Positions 1 to 6,626 of a stretch of DNA of 9,639 nt are shown one piece after another. This DNA comes from Myxococcales bacterium (GTDB lineage Bacteria > Myxococcota_A > Polyangia > Polyangiales > Polyangiaceae), in assembly GCA_025362165.1 (NCBI GenBank), contig JANYHY010000559.1:1-9639 (forward strand), written 5' to 3'. Positions within the stretch are counted from its first letter, which is position 1; each line of letters starts with the position of its first letter. The notes beneath the pieces are model-generated. The model worked only from the letters and a program-made list of their open reading frames with translations. It made no database searches and was not told the origin of the DNA. The translations under genes and the position numbers were made by a program.

Positions 1-35
1 GCGTCCCCGACGCGACGGACGTCAAGCTGAAGTAG
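1..35 (+). CDS. C-terminal end of an unidentified plus-strand gene (partial)
   Basis: From base 3 the frame reads ten codons, VPDATDVKLK, then TAG at 33-35. Every one of the ten codons ends in G or C, which is the pattern expected of a real gene in this GC-rich genome. No minus-strand gene competes for these bases, because the convergent lipoprotein gene stops at 37. Too little is present to name the product; the short charged tail is uninformative. It could be chance, since eleven codons are few, but codon choice and placement favour a genuine gene end. Confidence 0.45.
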   Translation, partial: VPDATDVKLK

Positions 36-36
36 G

Positions 37-828
37 CTATTTCAAGGGCTTGTTGTGATCGCCCTCGGACCACGCGTTGCCGACGGGGCGATCCACTTGC
101 TTCACTTCGATCGCTGCCACGGCAGGCTTGACCTTCGCGACCCAGGTGACGAGCGTCGTCTGCTTGGCGCCGGACATCAGCGCTGAGCCGAGGTCGAGTG
201 AGCGCACCGCCTCCTTGAGCAGCGCGAGTCCGCCCGCCACGCCGCGCCACAGGCCGAAGCCGTACGCACCACCAGGACCGTCACCGCGCGTGAGATCCTT
301 TTGCACGCATGATGAGTGATCGGGTGACTGTTCAGGGGGCATCGCGTTCGGATCGAGGCCCGCGCCGAGATCCTCGTACGTGCTGCAAGCGCCAGGGATG
401 GCTTGCGCGATGACAGCGAGCAGCTTGCGGCCCTCACCCTCGTCGTCGAGCTTGTGACCAAACGCGGGCACACCGTCGGCGAGCCGCCGTCCCATCGCCA
501 TGCGCAACGCGTCGCCGCCAGCGCCCTTACCGAGCTTGGCCGTGGCGAGCCAAGCGGGCGGCTCGCCAAACCACGAGCCGTGACCGTCGAACACGAGCAA
601 CGCCATCGCCGAGGCCGACGCTTGATCAGGAGCGACCTCGTCGAACTTCGCGTCGGGCGCGAAGAACTTCGTGGCATCGTCGAGGCATTTCGGTGCGTCC
701 GTCTTCGCCTTGCATCGCGGCGCCTCGATCTCCACGGTGCCCGCGGCGATCTGGTCGCCAAGCTTCTCCATCTTGGCCTTGCACGCGATCGATGTCAGGG
801 CGACGAGCGCGACCGCGAACCTACGCAT
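37..828 (-). CDS. Putative cysteine-containing lipoprotein, function unknown
   Basis: A 263-residue product, taking the ATG at 828 as start. This start is chosen because it is followed at once by a short signal peptide (MRRF, then a hydrophobic run) ending in a lipobox-like SIAC with C16 as the lipidation site. Ser at -3 is off consensus, so lipidation is likely rather than certain. The frame stays open upstream to 987, but that part is Arg/Ser-rich and overlaps the preceding gene. The mature part has four more Cys (C39, C48, C148, C174), which could form two disulfides in the periplasm. It is rich in Ala, Gly and Lys, with no transmembrane segment after the signal. I do not recognise a family. 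The start lies inside the 3' end of the ferritin-like gene (8-nt overlap), so translation is probably coupled to it and it is the last gene of the operon. Its stop is one base from the end of the convergent plus-strand gene. Confidence 0.7.
   Translation of the reverse strand: MRRFAVALVALTSIACKAKMEKLGDQIAAGTVEIEAPRCKAKTDAPKCLDDATKFFAPDAKFDEVAPDQASASAMALLVFDGHGSWFGEPPAWLATAKLGKGAGGDALRMAMGRRLADGVPAFGHKLDDEGEGRKLLAVIAQAIPGACSTYEDLGAGLDPNAMPPEQSPDHSSCVQKDLTRGDGPGGAYGFGLWRGVAGGLALLKEAVRSLDLGSALMSGAKQTTLVTWVAKVKPAVAAIEVKQVDRPVGNAWSEGDHNKPLK
821..828 (-). other. 8-nt gene overlap, likely translational coupling
   Basis: The last codons of the ferritin-like gene (His-Ala-TAG) contain, in another frame, the ATG at 828-826 that starts the downstream lipoprotein. 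The overlap supports the internal start chosen for the lipoprotein and suggests that ribosomes ending one gene reinitiate on the next. Confidence 0.6.
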
Positions 829-2014
829 GTGCGCGCACCATTGGCGCGAGGCGCTCGCGAGCCGCGAAGGCGACGTGATCTCGCGTGGCGATCGATCTGG
901 CGTGCGGAACCCGACCGTGCTCGTCGAGGCACGCGAGATCTCGATCGGGCGTGCCGGCGTCCTCGAGCCTCGAGCGCGACACCGCACGCGCTACGGGTCG
1001 ACCTCCCGTGGAGAGCGCGAAGGCGAGCACGTCCCAAGAGAGCTCTGCGTGCGTGGCCTCGTCTCGCGCCATCCGTCGTAACGCTTGACGTGTGAAGGGA
1101 TCGCTGGCCGATGCCTCATGAGCGAGCCGCGCGGCGGCGCCCTCACCGATGCAGCCATCCAACCAAGCCTCCACCGCCACGCGCTCCAGACTTGCCTCGC
1201 GAGTGGCGGCGGTCGGCCAACCTACCGGCCTTACCTCGCCACCTGCGTGCGCGCTCGCGATCGCGAAGCAGTCGTCTGCGTGACGAAGCTCTTCGAGCGC
1301 CGCGCGCCTCGCACGCGTGACCAAGCAAGCCGGCGCGCCCAGCGCCTCGAGCTCGCTCGCGAGCCGCAAAAATGAGGGCGTTGATGCATGCTCTGTCTGC
1401 GCGTCGTTCGCCCAAGCCCTCGCCATAGGACGATCGCGCAGGCCCGCGACGGACGAAGCGATCGCGCGCGTGCCATCACGCAAGAGACGCCCGCTTCCGA
1501 ACGCGTCCTTGATGATCGACACATCGCCGATCGGGATCGGCACCTTGAGCGAGAGACAAAACGCGAGCTCGAACCCGGGCGCAGGGTGCGTCGCGTCTGC
1601 GCCACCGACGAGCGGGATCGTCGCGCGGATCGAGGCGACGATGACGCCGAGCGAGCCGAACACAGCGACGTGCGCGCCGTGCTGCGACCCGCCCGTCGCG
1701 CTTCGTTCACGATAGGTCCAACCGAGCTCTCCGCCGAAGACGTTACCGGCTTGCACGCCGAGCGCGTAGCGGCCGTGATCGAAGTTGTACGCCTGCGCTT
1801 GGAAGAACGCGCCGAAGCCCACCTGCTGGAGGACCGAGCCACCGTTCCCCTTCGGCCAGAGCATGAACGACGCCTCGCCGCCGAGCGCGAACGCCGATGG
1901 TGAGCTGATGACGCCCGACATGATGACGCCCGGATTGATCGTCACGCCAAGCGCGAGAGCGTTGCCTGGGATCAACAACAACGGCAGCGCGGCGAGCGCC
2001 ATTCGAGTACGCAT
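821..2014 (-). CDS. Secreted beta-rich / ferritin-like di-iron fusion protein
   Basis: A 397-residue product. The ATG at 2014 begins a signal peptide (MRTRM, hydrophobic core, cleavage likely near ALA at 19-21); a second in-frame ATG at 2002 is an alternative, and neither has a clear Shine-Dalgarno. Residues 22 to about 165 are Gly/aromatic-rich with alternating hydrophobic residues, like a small outer-membrane beta-barrel of roughly eight strands. Residues about 180-340 match the ferritin-like domain proteins common in myxobacteria. The expected di-iron ligands are visible: E208 (TEHAS), E242xxH245 (EELRH), E291 (CIGEG) and E319xxH322 (DEATH). The tail (341-397) resembles that family's C-terminal helix. 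Family knowledge suggests iron or oxygen chemistry, though substrates are unknown for this subgroup. The signal peptide places the iron site outside the cytoplasm. It lies 10 nt after the DUF1501 gene and overlaps the next lipoprotein gene. The two-domain arrangement is unusual. Confidence 0.8.
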   Translation of the reverse strand: MRTRMALAALPLLLIPGNALALGVTINPGVIMSGVISSPSAFALGGEASFMLWPKGNGGSVLQQVGFGAFFQAQAYNFDHGRYALGVQAGNVFGGELGWTYRERSATGGSQHGAHVAVFGSLGVIVASIRATIPLVGGADATHPAPGFELAFCLSLKVPIPIGDVSIIKDAFGSGRLLRDGTRAIASSVAGLRDRPMARAWANDAQTEHASTPSFLRLASELEALGAPACLVTRARRAALEELRHADDCFAIASAHAGGEVRPVGWPTAATREASLERVAVEAWLDGCIGEGAAARLAHEASASDPFTRQALRRMARDEATHAELSWDVLAFALSTGGRPVARAVSRSRLEDAGTPDRDLACLDEHGRVPHARSIATRDHVAFAARERLAPMVRAHA

Positions 2015-2024
2015 TCGCAGGATG

Positions 2025-3251
2025 CTATCGCAGCGCGGCGGTGATGGGCACGCCGCGATCGGTGATCGCGATCGGGCGGCCGGCGGGCGACATCGTCTCT
2101 TCGGACGGAACGAGGCCAATCGTCTTTGCGGCGGTCGCGAGCAAATCCGGCACCGAATAGGGCGTTCCGACGACCTTCTCGCCCGTCGCGTCGGTGCCGC
2201 CGAGCAAGCCGGGTTTGGTCCCGCCTCCCGCGAGCACCGCGGTCCACGCTTGAGGATAGTGATCCCGACCCTCGTTCGCGTTGATCTTCGGCGTGCGTCC
2301 GAAGTCGCCCATCCAAACCACGAGCGTGGAGTCGAGCGTGTGCGACGCGTCGAGGTCTTTGATGAGCGCGCTCATCGCTGGGTCGAGCTGCGCGAGCTGA
2401 GCGCGCACCTTGTTGAAGTTGTCTTGGTGTGTGTCCCAGCCGTCGAGTGTGACCTCGACGAACCGAACGCCAGCACGAATTAGGTTGCGCGCGACGAGCA
2501 CCGATCGGCCGAAGTCGCTGTCCCCGTACGCGAGCTTGGTCGCGTCGGTCTCGTTGGTCGGATCGAACGCCGCGAGCGCAGGTGAACTCATGAGATTACG
2601 CGCGGAGCTGTAGAGGGCGCGCCGATCGTCGACCATGTGCCCGCCGACTTGTGCACCGAAGCGCGCATCCATTCGATCGAGCAACGCGAGTCGTCGCTCG
2701 AAGCGTGCGCTGTCTACCTGCGGTCGCGTGTTGTCGGGCACGCCGGGCTTCTGCACGACGAACGGTCCGTACTGCGTGCCCAAGAACCCCGCGCCAAAGC
2801 TCGGAGAGCGCAGGCTCACGAAGGAAGGGAGCCCGTTCGTCGGCGCGGGGAGCTTGTTCGAGACCCAGCCGCCGAGCGATGGGTGCTCGACGGTAGGGTT
2901 CGGCGCGTAGCTCGTATGGTTCGTGTACTGCGCGCGCTGATGATTTCCTTCTTTGCTGCTCACGCCACGGATCACGCACAGCTTGTCCGCGACGTCCGCG
3001 ATGTGCGGCATGCCCTCGGCGATCTCGAGCCCAGGTTGCCGCGTCTTGATGGACTTGGTCGGTCCGCCGGTCGCGGTACCAGGCTTGGGATCCCAAGTGT
3101 CGAGGTGGCTGGGTCCGCCGTTCATCCACAGCAAGATGATCGACTGTGCTGGCGCCGTTGGTTGCACCGCGCCGTCCGCTTGCGCAAAGCGAGACGCGAG
3201 CGTCGCCAGAATTCCAGCTGCGCTCGCCTGCAAGACGGTTCGTCGGTTCAT
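2025..3251 (-). CDS. DUF1501 family protein, Tat-exported
   Basis: A 408-residue product. The ATG at 3251 is chosen because it follows a GAGGAG ribosome binding site by 7 nt and opens a Tat-type signal peptide (RRTVLQ at residues 3-8, then a weakly hydrophobic stretch to about 27). DUF1501 hallmarks follow in order: LLWMNGGPSHLDTWDPKPG near 40-58, GWDTHQDNF at 271-279, and GDFGRTP with GRDHYP around 315-333. The family belongs to the alkaline-phosphatase/sulfatase-like fold group, and His and Asp in these motifs are plausible metal ligands. The residue before FGRTP is Asp, where I would usually expect Glu. Tat export implies folding, perhaps with metal, before export. It follows the DUF1549/DUF1553 gene by 11 nt, the pairing typical of Planctomycetes. 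Length is normal for the family. The enzymatic reaction is not established. Confidence 0.92.
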   Translation of the reverse strand: MNRRTVLQASAAGILATLASRFAQADGAVQPTAPAQSIILLWMNGGPSHLDTWDPKPGTATGGPTKSIKTRQPGLEIAEGMPHIADVADKLCVIRGVSSKEGNHQRAQYTNHTSYAPNPTVEHPSLGGWVSNKLPAPTNGLPSFVSLRSPSFGAGFLGTQYGPFVVQKPGVPDNTRPQVDSARFERRLALLDRMDARFGAQVGGHMVDDRRALYSSARNLMSSPALAAFDPTNETDATKLAYGDSDFGRSVLVARNLIRAGVRFVEVTLDGWDTHQDNFNKVRAQLAQLDPAMSALIKDLDASHTLDSTLVVWMGDFGRTPKINANEGRDHYPQAWTAVLAGGGTKPGLLGGTDATGEKVVGTPYSVPDLLATAAKTIGLVPSEETMSPAGRPIAITDRGVPITAALR

Positions 3252-3258
3252 TGCTTGA

Positions 3259-3264
3259 CTCCTC
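3259..3264 (-). promoter_or_regulatory. Ribosome binding site of the DUF1501 gene
   Basis: The minus strand reads GAGGAG here, 7 nt before the ATG at 3251. It overlaps the TGA stop (3265-3263) of the upstream DUF1549/DUF1553 gene, so termination and re-initiation are very close. It fixes the DUF1501 start and rules out the longer reading to 3305. Confidence 0.75.
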
Positions 3265-5047
3265 AATGATTGAAGACGAACTCGCTCGAGTTGAGCGTCG
3301 CCCACATGATGTCTTCGAGCGCCGCGACGTGCGGATCTCGCGTGCGTGACGCCGGATCGATCCGCGCCGTCGGATCGTTGCCGAGCTTGCCCGGCTTACC
3401 GAGCCCCTTCTTGTCGCCCTTCTTCGGCGGCGTTGGCGCGCTCGCTTGCGGCTCTGGCGCGGTCTCAGACGCGATGTACGCGAGCGCTGTCTTGAGCTCG
3501 TCCGCGCTCGGCTTGCGCGACAGCGAGCGGAGGTAGATCGCCTCGACCTTCTGCGCGTCCGTCGCTTTGGACTGCGCGATCGCGTTGACGGCTGTCAGCG
3601 GAGCAGCGCTCGAACCGCCCGCGACCAGCTTGCCGTTCAACAAGACGAGCGCCTGCGTGAGGGTCCCCTCGTAGCGCGGCGTGTCCATCTCCTCGTCCAC
3701 GTCGAACACGAACGAGAAGAGCTGCGTGAGCCGCACCCGCACGTCGTCGATGTCCGCGCGCGTGAGCTTCTCGAGCGCCTGCTGGGTGCCTGTCGCTGCG
3801 ATCAGCGCGTTGACGAGTTCCTCCGGGCCGAGCGGCGTCATCCGAAACTGCGACCACAAGGCGATTTCTCCCTTGCCGTTCGACCCCGAAGCCGGCACCG
3901 CAGAGAGCTGGTACGCCTCGGTCTGCGTGATGAGACGCGTCAAGCGCTTCAAGTCGCTGCCATGATCGCTGAAGTCCTTCGCGATGCGCTTCATGAGCTC
4001 CGGCGCGTCCGGCGGGTTGCTTCCGCGCACGTCATCCACGGGGTTGGTGAAGCCGCGCCCGAGGAAGTGTCCCCACATGCGGTTGGCGATCTCTTCTGCG
4101 AACCAAGGGTTCTTCGTGATCCAAGCCGCGATCGTCTGCCGCGTGTTGCCCGTGATGAGCGTCCCGTCCAGAGCTGTGGGCGTCGACTGCGCGATGGGCG
4201 TGATGTCCGCGTTCTTGTTGAAGCGTGGAGCAGCGCGATCGAGGTCGCGCACCTCTACGGGCTTGATGCCCTTCATGCCCTTCTCGCCGAGCGGCACGAG
4301 CTGCGTGCGCAAGAAGCAGCTCGCGAACGAGCGGAAGTCCGTCTGCTTCCATTTCTCCGTCTTGTGATCGTGGCACTGCGCGCACTGGATCTGCACGCCG
4401 AGGAAAATCTTCGAGGTCGCGCCCGCCATGTCTTGCGGATTGTCCCTGTACTTCAGGACGTAGTTCACTGCGCCGTCGATGCTCGGATCGCTCGCGATTT
4501 GCGCCTCCGTTTGCGCCAGCGTCCGACCGTACTCGCCGCCCGCCGAGTTCTTTCCCGTCGCAGTGATCAGCGCGTAGACGAGTTTGTCCCACGGGACGTT
4601 CTTCTGCAGTTGCTCGTGCAACCAGACACGGAACGCTTGACGATCGATGTCACCGGCCTTCGCGTCGCCCATCAGCACATCGTCCCAGTAGGCCATCCAG
4701 TGATCGGCGTACGCGGGGCTAAGCAGCAGCTCGTCGACCAACTTGCTCCGCTTGTCCGTCGTCGTATCCGCGACGAACGTCGTCACCTTCTCCGGCGTCG
4801 GCAGTGTCCCGATCACGTCGAGATACACACGGCGCAGCCACGTCGCGTCGTCTGCGCGTACGCTCGGCGTGAGCCCCTTCTCCTCCCACATCGCCTCGAG
4901 CGCGAGGTCGACATCCGAGCTCGTGAGCCCTGGTGGGATTGGCGCCGAGACAGTCGTCGGCACCTTCGGAGGCGTCACTGCGCCGTTGCCACACGCGGCG
5001 AGCGCGCCGACAGCAAGCGCGCCAATCAAGGAGAGGAGAGATCGCAT
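3263..5047 (-). CDS. DUF1549/DUF1553 lipoprotein with one CxxCH motif
   Basis: A 594-residue product. The ATG at 5047 begins a lipoprotein signal peptide with a canonical lipobox LAAC (C19); the frame is open to 5626, but that extension is antisense-like and overlaps the SEC-C gene. The DUF1549 (PSCyt2) region spans about 42-245, with RRVYLDVIGTLPTPE at 72-86 and CAQCHDH at 222-228, a c-type haem motif (C222, C225, H226). The DUF1553 (PSD1) region spans about 305-590, with NRMWGHFLGRGFTNPVDD at 322-339 and LTRLITQTEAYQLS at 369-382. A Pro/Lys/Gly-rich low-complexity insert lies at about 530-565, just before the conserved C-terminal part. It lacks the extra N-terminal cytochrome domain of many planctomycete relatives and is correspondingly short. 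It is first in a tight operon with DUF1501. Probably an envelope haem protein; its role is unknown. No strong ribosome binding site is visible. Confidence 0.9.
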   Translation of the reverse strand: MRSLLSLIGALAVGALAACGNGAVTPPKVPTTVSAPIPPGLTSSDVDLALEAMWEEKGLTPSVRADDATWLRRVYLDVIGTLPTPEKVTTFVADTTTDKRSKLVDELLLSPAYADHWMAYWDDVLMGDAKAGDIDRQAFRVWLHEQLQKNVPWDKLVYALITATGKNSAGGEYGRTLAQTEAQIASDPSIDGAVNYVLKYRDNPQDMAGATSKIFLGVQIQCAQCHDHKTEKWKQTDFRSFASCFLRTQLVPLGEKGMKGIKPVEVRDLDRAAPRFNKNADITPIAQSTPTALDGTLITGNTRQTIAAWITKNPWFAEEIANRMWGHFLGRGFTNPVDDVRGSNPPDAPELMKRIAKDFSDHGSDLKRLTRLITQTEAYQLSAVPASGSNGKGEIALWSQFRMTPLGPEELVNALIAATGTQQALEKLTRADIDDVRVRLTQLFSFVFDVDEEMDTPRYEGTLTQALVLLNGKLVAGGSSAAPLTAVNAIAQSKATDAQKVEAIYLRSLSRKPSADELKTALAYIASETAPEPQASAPTPPKKGDKKGLGKPGKLGNDPTARIDPASRTRDPHVAALEDIMWATLNSSEFVFNH

Positions 5048-5177
5048 CACAGCCCAATCATGCAACAGCTCGCGAGCGCAAAGCTTCCCTATTTGCGCTG
5101 GCGAAGCCAATCCGCTTAGTCGTTGTCGTTCGCCGAAAGCGACGACAAGTCTGCGTGGACGCGCGCAGGTCCAGCCC
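5048..5177 (-). promoter_or_regulatory. Intergenic region upstream of the DUF1549-DUF1501 operon
   Basis: These 130 nt lie between the end of the SEC-C gene and the start of the operon. They are long enough to hold a promoter, but I could not pick out a convincing -35/-10 pair. A 10-bp perfect palindrome, GCTCGCGAGC, lies at 5068-5077, 21-30 nt upstream of the start codon; it could be an operator, though such GC-rich palindromes are common in this genome. An imperfect hairpin lies at 5115-5149. Confidence 0.35.
5115..5149 (-). terminator. Possible hairpin after the SEC-C gene
   Basis: On the minus strand the stretch begins CTTGTCGTCGC and ends ACGACAACGACTAAG. The arms pair imperfectly, as CTT-GTCGT with ACGAC-T-AAG and one bulge, and an inner TCGC/GCGA stem closes a TTTCG loop. 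It starts about 29 nt after the SEC-C stop codon. There is no U-run, so it is at best a weak or factor-assisted terminator. Confidence 0.25.
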
Positions 5178-6542
5178 TCACGCGCCGCAGCAGCGCTTGT
5201 ACTTCTTGCCGCTACCACAGGTGCACGCCTCATTGCGGCCGACGCGTGTCGCGGCGACGACCAGCTTGGGTTTATCGGCGTCATGGATCCGCTGTTGCGC
5301 GAGGAGCGCGCGCGCTTGCGTCGCGAAGTCCGGTCGAGCGCAGTCGCGGAACGTCTCGGGCAGGAAGAACTCACGCGCCTCGCGACGCACCAACAAGCGC
5401 GCGAGCGACAGCGTGAACAGCTCCGCCTCCGGGTCCATGCGAAAGTGCGCGGGGTGGCGCGCTGCTGCGGCGATCGCGTAAGCGTCTGGCACGTCTTCGG
5501 CGCGTTCGAACGCCAACGCGTGATCGCGAGGGAGGTCTCGCGTGAGCTCCATGCACAGGCGCTTTCCGTGTGTGAGCACGACGCGCTCCGCCTGCTCGTC
5601 CGAGATGGAGACGACGAGCGACCCATATTCGGCGCTCGCGATCGACTCTGGTGTTTTTACCGCGGGCCTCTGGTCGAACAGTCGCGCGACCTCGACCGCG
5701 CTGGACTCGTCCGTCACGCGAATCGCGTCGAGCCCCAGCACCGCGTCGAACATGCCTGCGCGCGATCGCGGGCTCTCGTATTCGCGCCTGTAGTGAGGCA
5801 ACAGCTTGGCGCCGACGCGCGCGGTGAACCAGGCATTGCGCGCGACGATCCCCGTGATGCCTAGTTGGTAGGCGAGGAACGTCGGCGTCTGCGCCTGCTC
5901 GTCGAAGTAGTCGACGACGCGACCGAGCGCTGCGGGATCGGCGGAAGCGGCGAGCACCATGAGATGGCTCACCGCCCACAGCGAGCTCCAGTACTCGCGC
6001 AGGAACTTCGGCTCGCGCTCGAGTTTGGGTGCGTCGAGGATGAGGTCCCGCTGGCGAAGAGCCTGCACGAGCATCTCCAGCGAGCATACGTAGAGGTCAC
6101 TTGCCATCAGCGGCGCCCAGCACGCGATCGCGTCGAACTCTTCCAGCGAGAGATCGTCGCCACGCTTGAACGCGAGACGAAACAGATCGAGATCCTCGCC
6201 CCCTGGTCTGATGACATCCCTGCGGAGCGCGCGCTGCGCTCGAAAGCTCGCGACCTCTTTCAGGCAACCATCCAGCCTCGGGCGCGTGATGATGGGATGC
6301 GGTCCCGTGGACATCCCCTCGCCGAGGCATGTGACGAAGTGCCCGTTTCTAGCTACGATGATGTGCGGCGCCTGCGGCATGTCTAGCAGCGCGATCGCGA
6401 CTCGCTCGGCCGAGTCAGGCAGATCGATCGTGCCGAGGATCCATTTCACCAGCTCAGCATCTCGGTAGAGCGAGAGCGCGAAGTCCACGGTCTCGCGCTT
6501 GACGCGATCGAGCCGGCTGAGGAAGTGATGGGCGTGCGCCAC
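5178..6542 (-). CDS. SEC-C motif protein of unknown function
   Basis: A 454-residue product if the GTG at 6542 is the start. The frame runs open to 6872 but then overlaps the divergent kinase gene by about 245 nt with Arg-rich, non-conserved-looking sequence. The C-terminus is a textbook SEC-C zinc motif, CTCGSGKKYKRCC, with C440, C442, C451 and C452 as ligands, as at the end of SecA where it binds zinc and contacts SecB or ribosomes. The rest has no motif I recognise. It is mostly helical in appearance, with a conserved-looking segment HIIVARNGHFVTCLGEG near 60-76. There is no signal peptide or clear membrane span, so it is probably cytoplasmic. SEC-C tails occur on many unrelated proteins, so this one says zinc binding and perhaps protein or ribosome contact, nothing more. 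It shares the upstream region with the kinase gene and reads away from it. Confidence 0.75.
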   Translation of the reverse strand: MAHAHHFLSRLDRVKRETVDFALSLYRDAELVKWILGTIDLPDSAERVAIALLDMPQAPHIIVARNGHFVTCLGEGMSTGPHPIITRPRLDGCLKEVASFRAQRALRRDVIRPGGEDLDLFRLAFKRGDDLSLEEFDAIACWAPLMASDLYVCSLEMLVQALRQRDLILDAPKLEREPKFLREYWSSLWAVSHLMVLAASADPAALGRVVDYFDEQAQTPTFLAYQLGITGIVARNAWFTARVGAKLLPHYRREYESPRSRAGMFDAVLGLDAIRVTDESSAVEVARLFDQRPAVKTPESIASAEYGSLVVSISDEQAERVVLTHGKRLCMELTRDLPRDHALAFERAEDVPDAYAIAAAARHPAHFRMDPEAELFTLSLARLLVRREAREFFLPETFRDCARPDFATQARALLAQQRIHDADKPKLVVAATRVGRNEACTCGSGKKYKRCCGA

Positions 6543-6626
6543 GACCCCATACAAGAAGAGACGGGCGCCTAGGTCAACAGTCGTCAGGATCGAAGACGGC
6601 GACCCGATAAGTGGTACCCTCTCAAT
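6543..6626. promoter_or_regulatory. Divergent intergenic region between SEC-C and kinase genes
   Basis: These 84 nt must carry the promoters of both divergent genes, if both starts are right. On the minus strand a sigma-70-like pair is visible (separate entry). On the plus strand, before the kinase GTG, I see neither a Shine-Dalgarno nor a convincing promoter; GATAAG and TACCCT near 6606-6620 are only vaguely -10-like. Confidence 0.4.
6549..6577 (-). promoter_or_regulatory. Candidate sigma-70-like promoter of the SEC-C gene
   Basis: On the minus strand TTGACC (6577-6572) is followed by exactly 17 nt and then TTGTAT (6554-6549). The -35 matches the TTGACA consensus at five of six positions, the -10 only at three of six. 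If used, transcription would start at about 6542, the G of the chosen GTG start, predicting a leaderless mRNA. That would fit the absence of a Shine-Dalgarno there. Confidence 0.3.

Noticed and set aside
829..987. N-terminal extension of the last lipoprotein (start at 987)
   Set aside because: The added 53 residues are Arg/Ser-rich and overlap the ferritin-like gene, while the internal ATG at 828 opens a proper signal peptide.
403..1095. Plus-strand open frame opposite the lipoprotein and ferritin-like genes
   Set aside because: Arg-rich, motif-free and antisense to genes with signal peptides and ferritin motifs.
5045..5061. Four-codon upstream frame (Met-Ile-Gly-Leu, stop TGA) overlapping the DUF1549 start as TGATG
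   Set aside because: The arrangement could couple translation, but it has no visible ribosome binding site and such tiny frames arise often by chance.
3446..5119. 557-codon plus-strand open frame opposite the DUF1549/DUF1553 gene
   Set aside because: It is Arg/Leu/Val-rich without motifs and lies wholly antisense to a gene with clear family motifs. Long antisense frames are expected in GC-rich codon-biased DNA.
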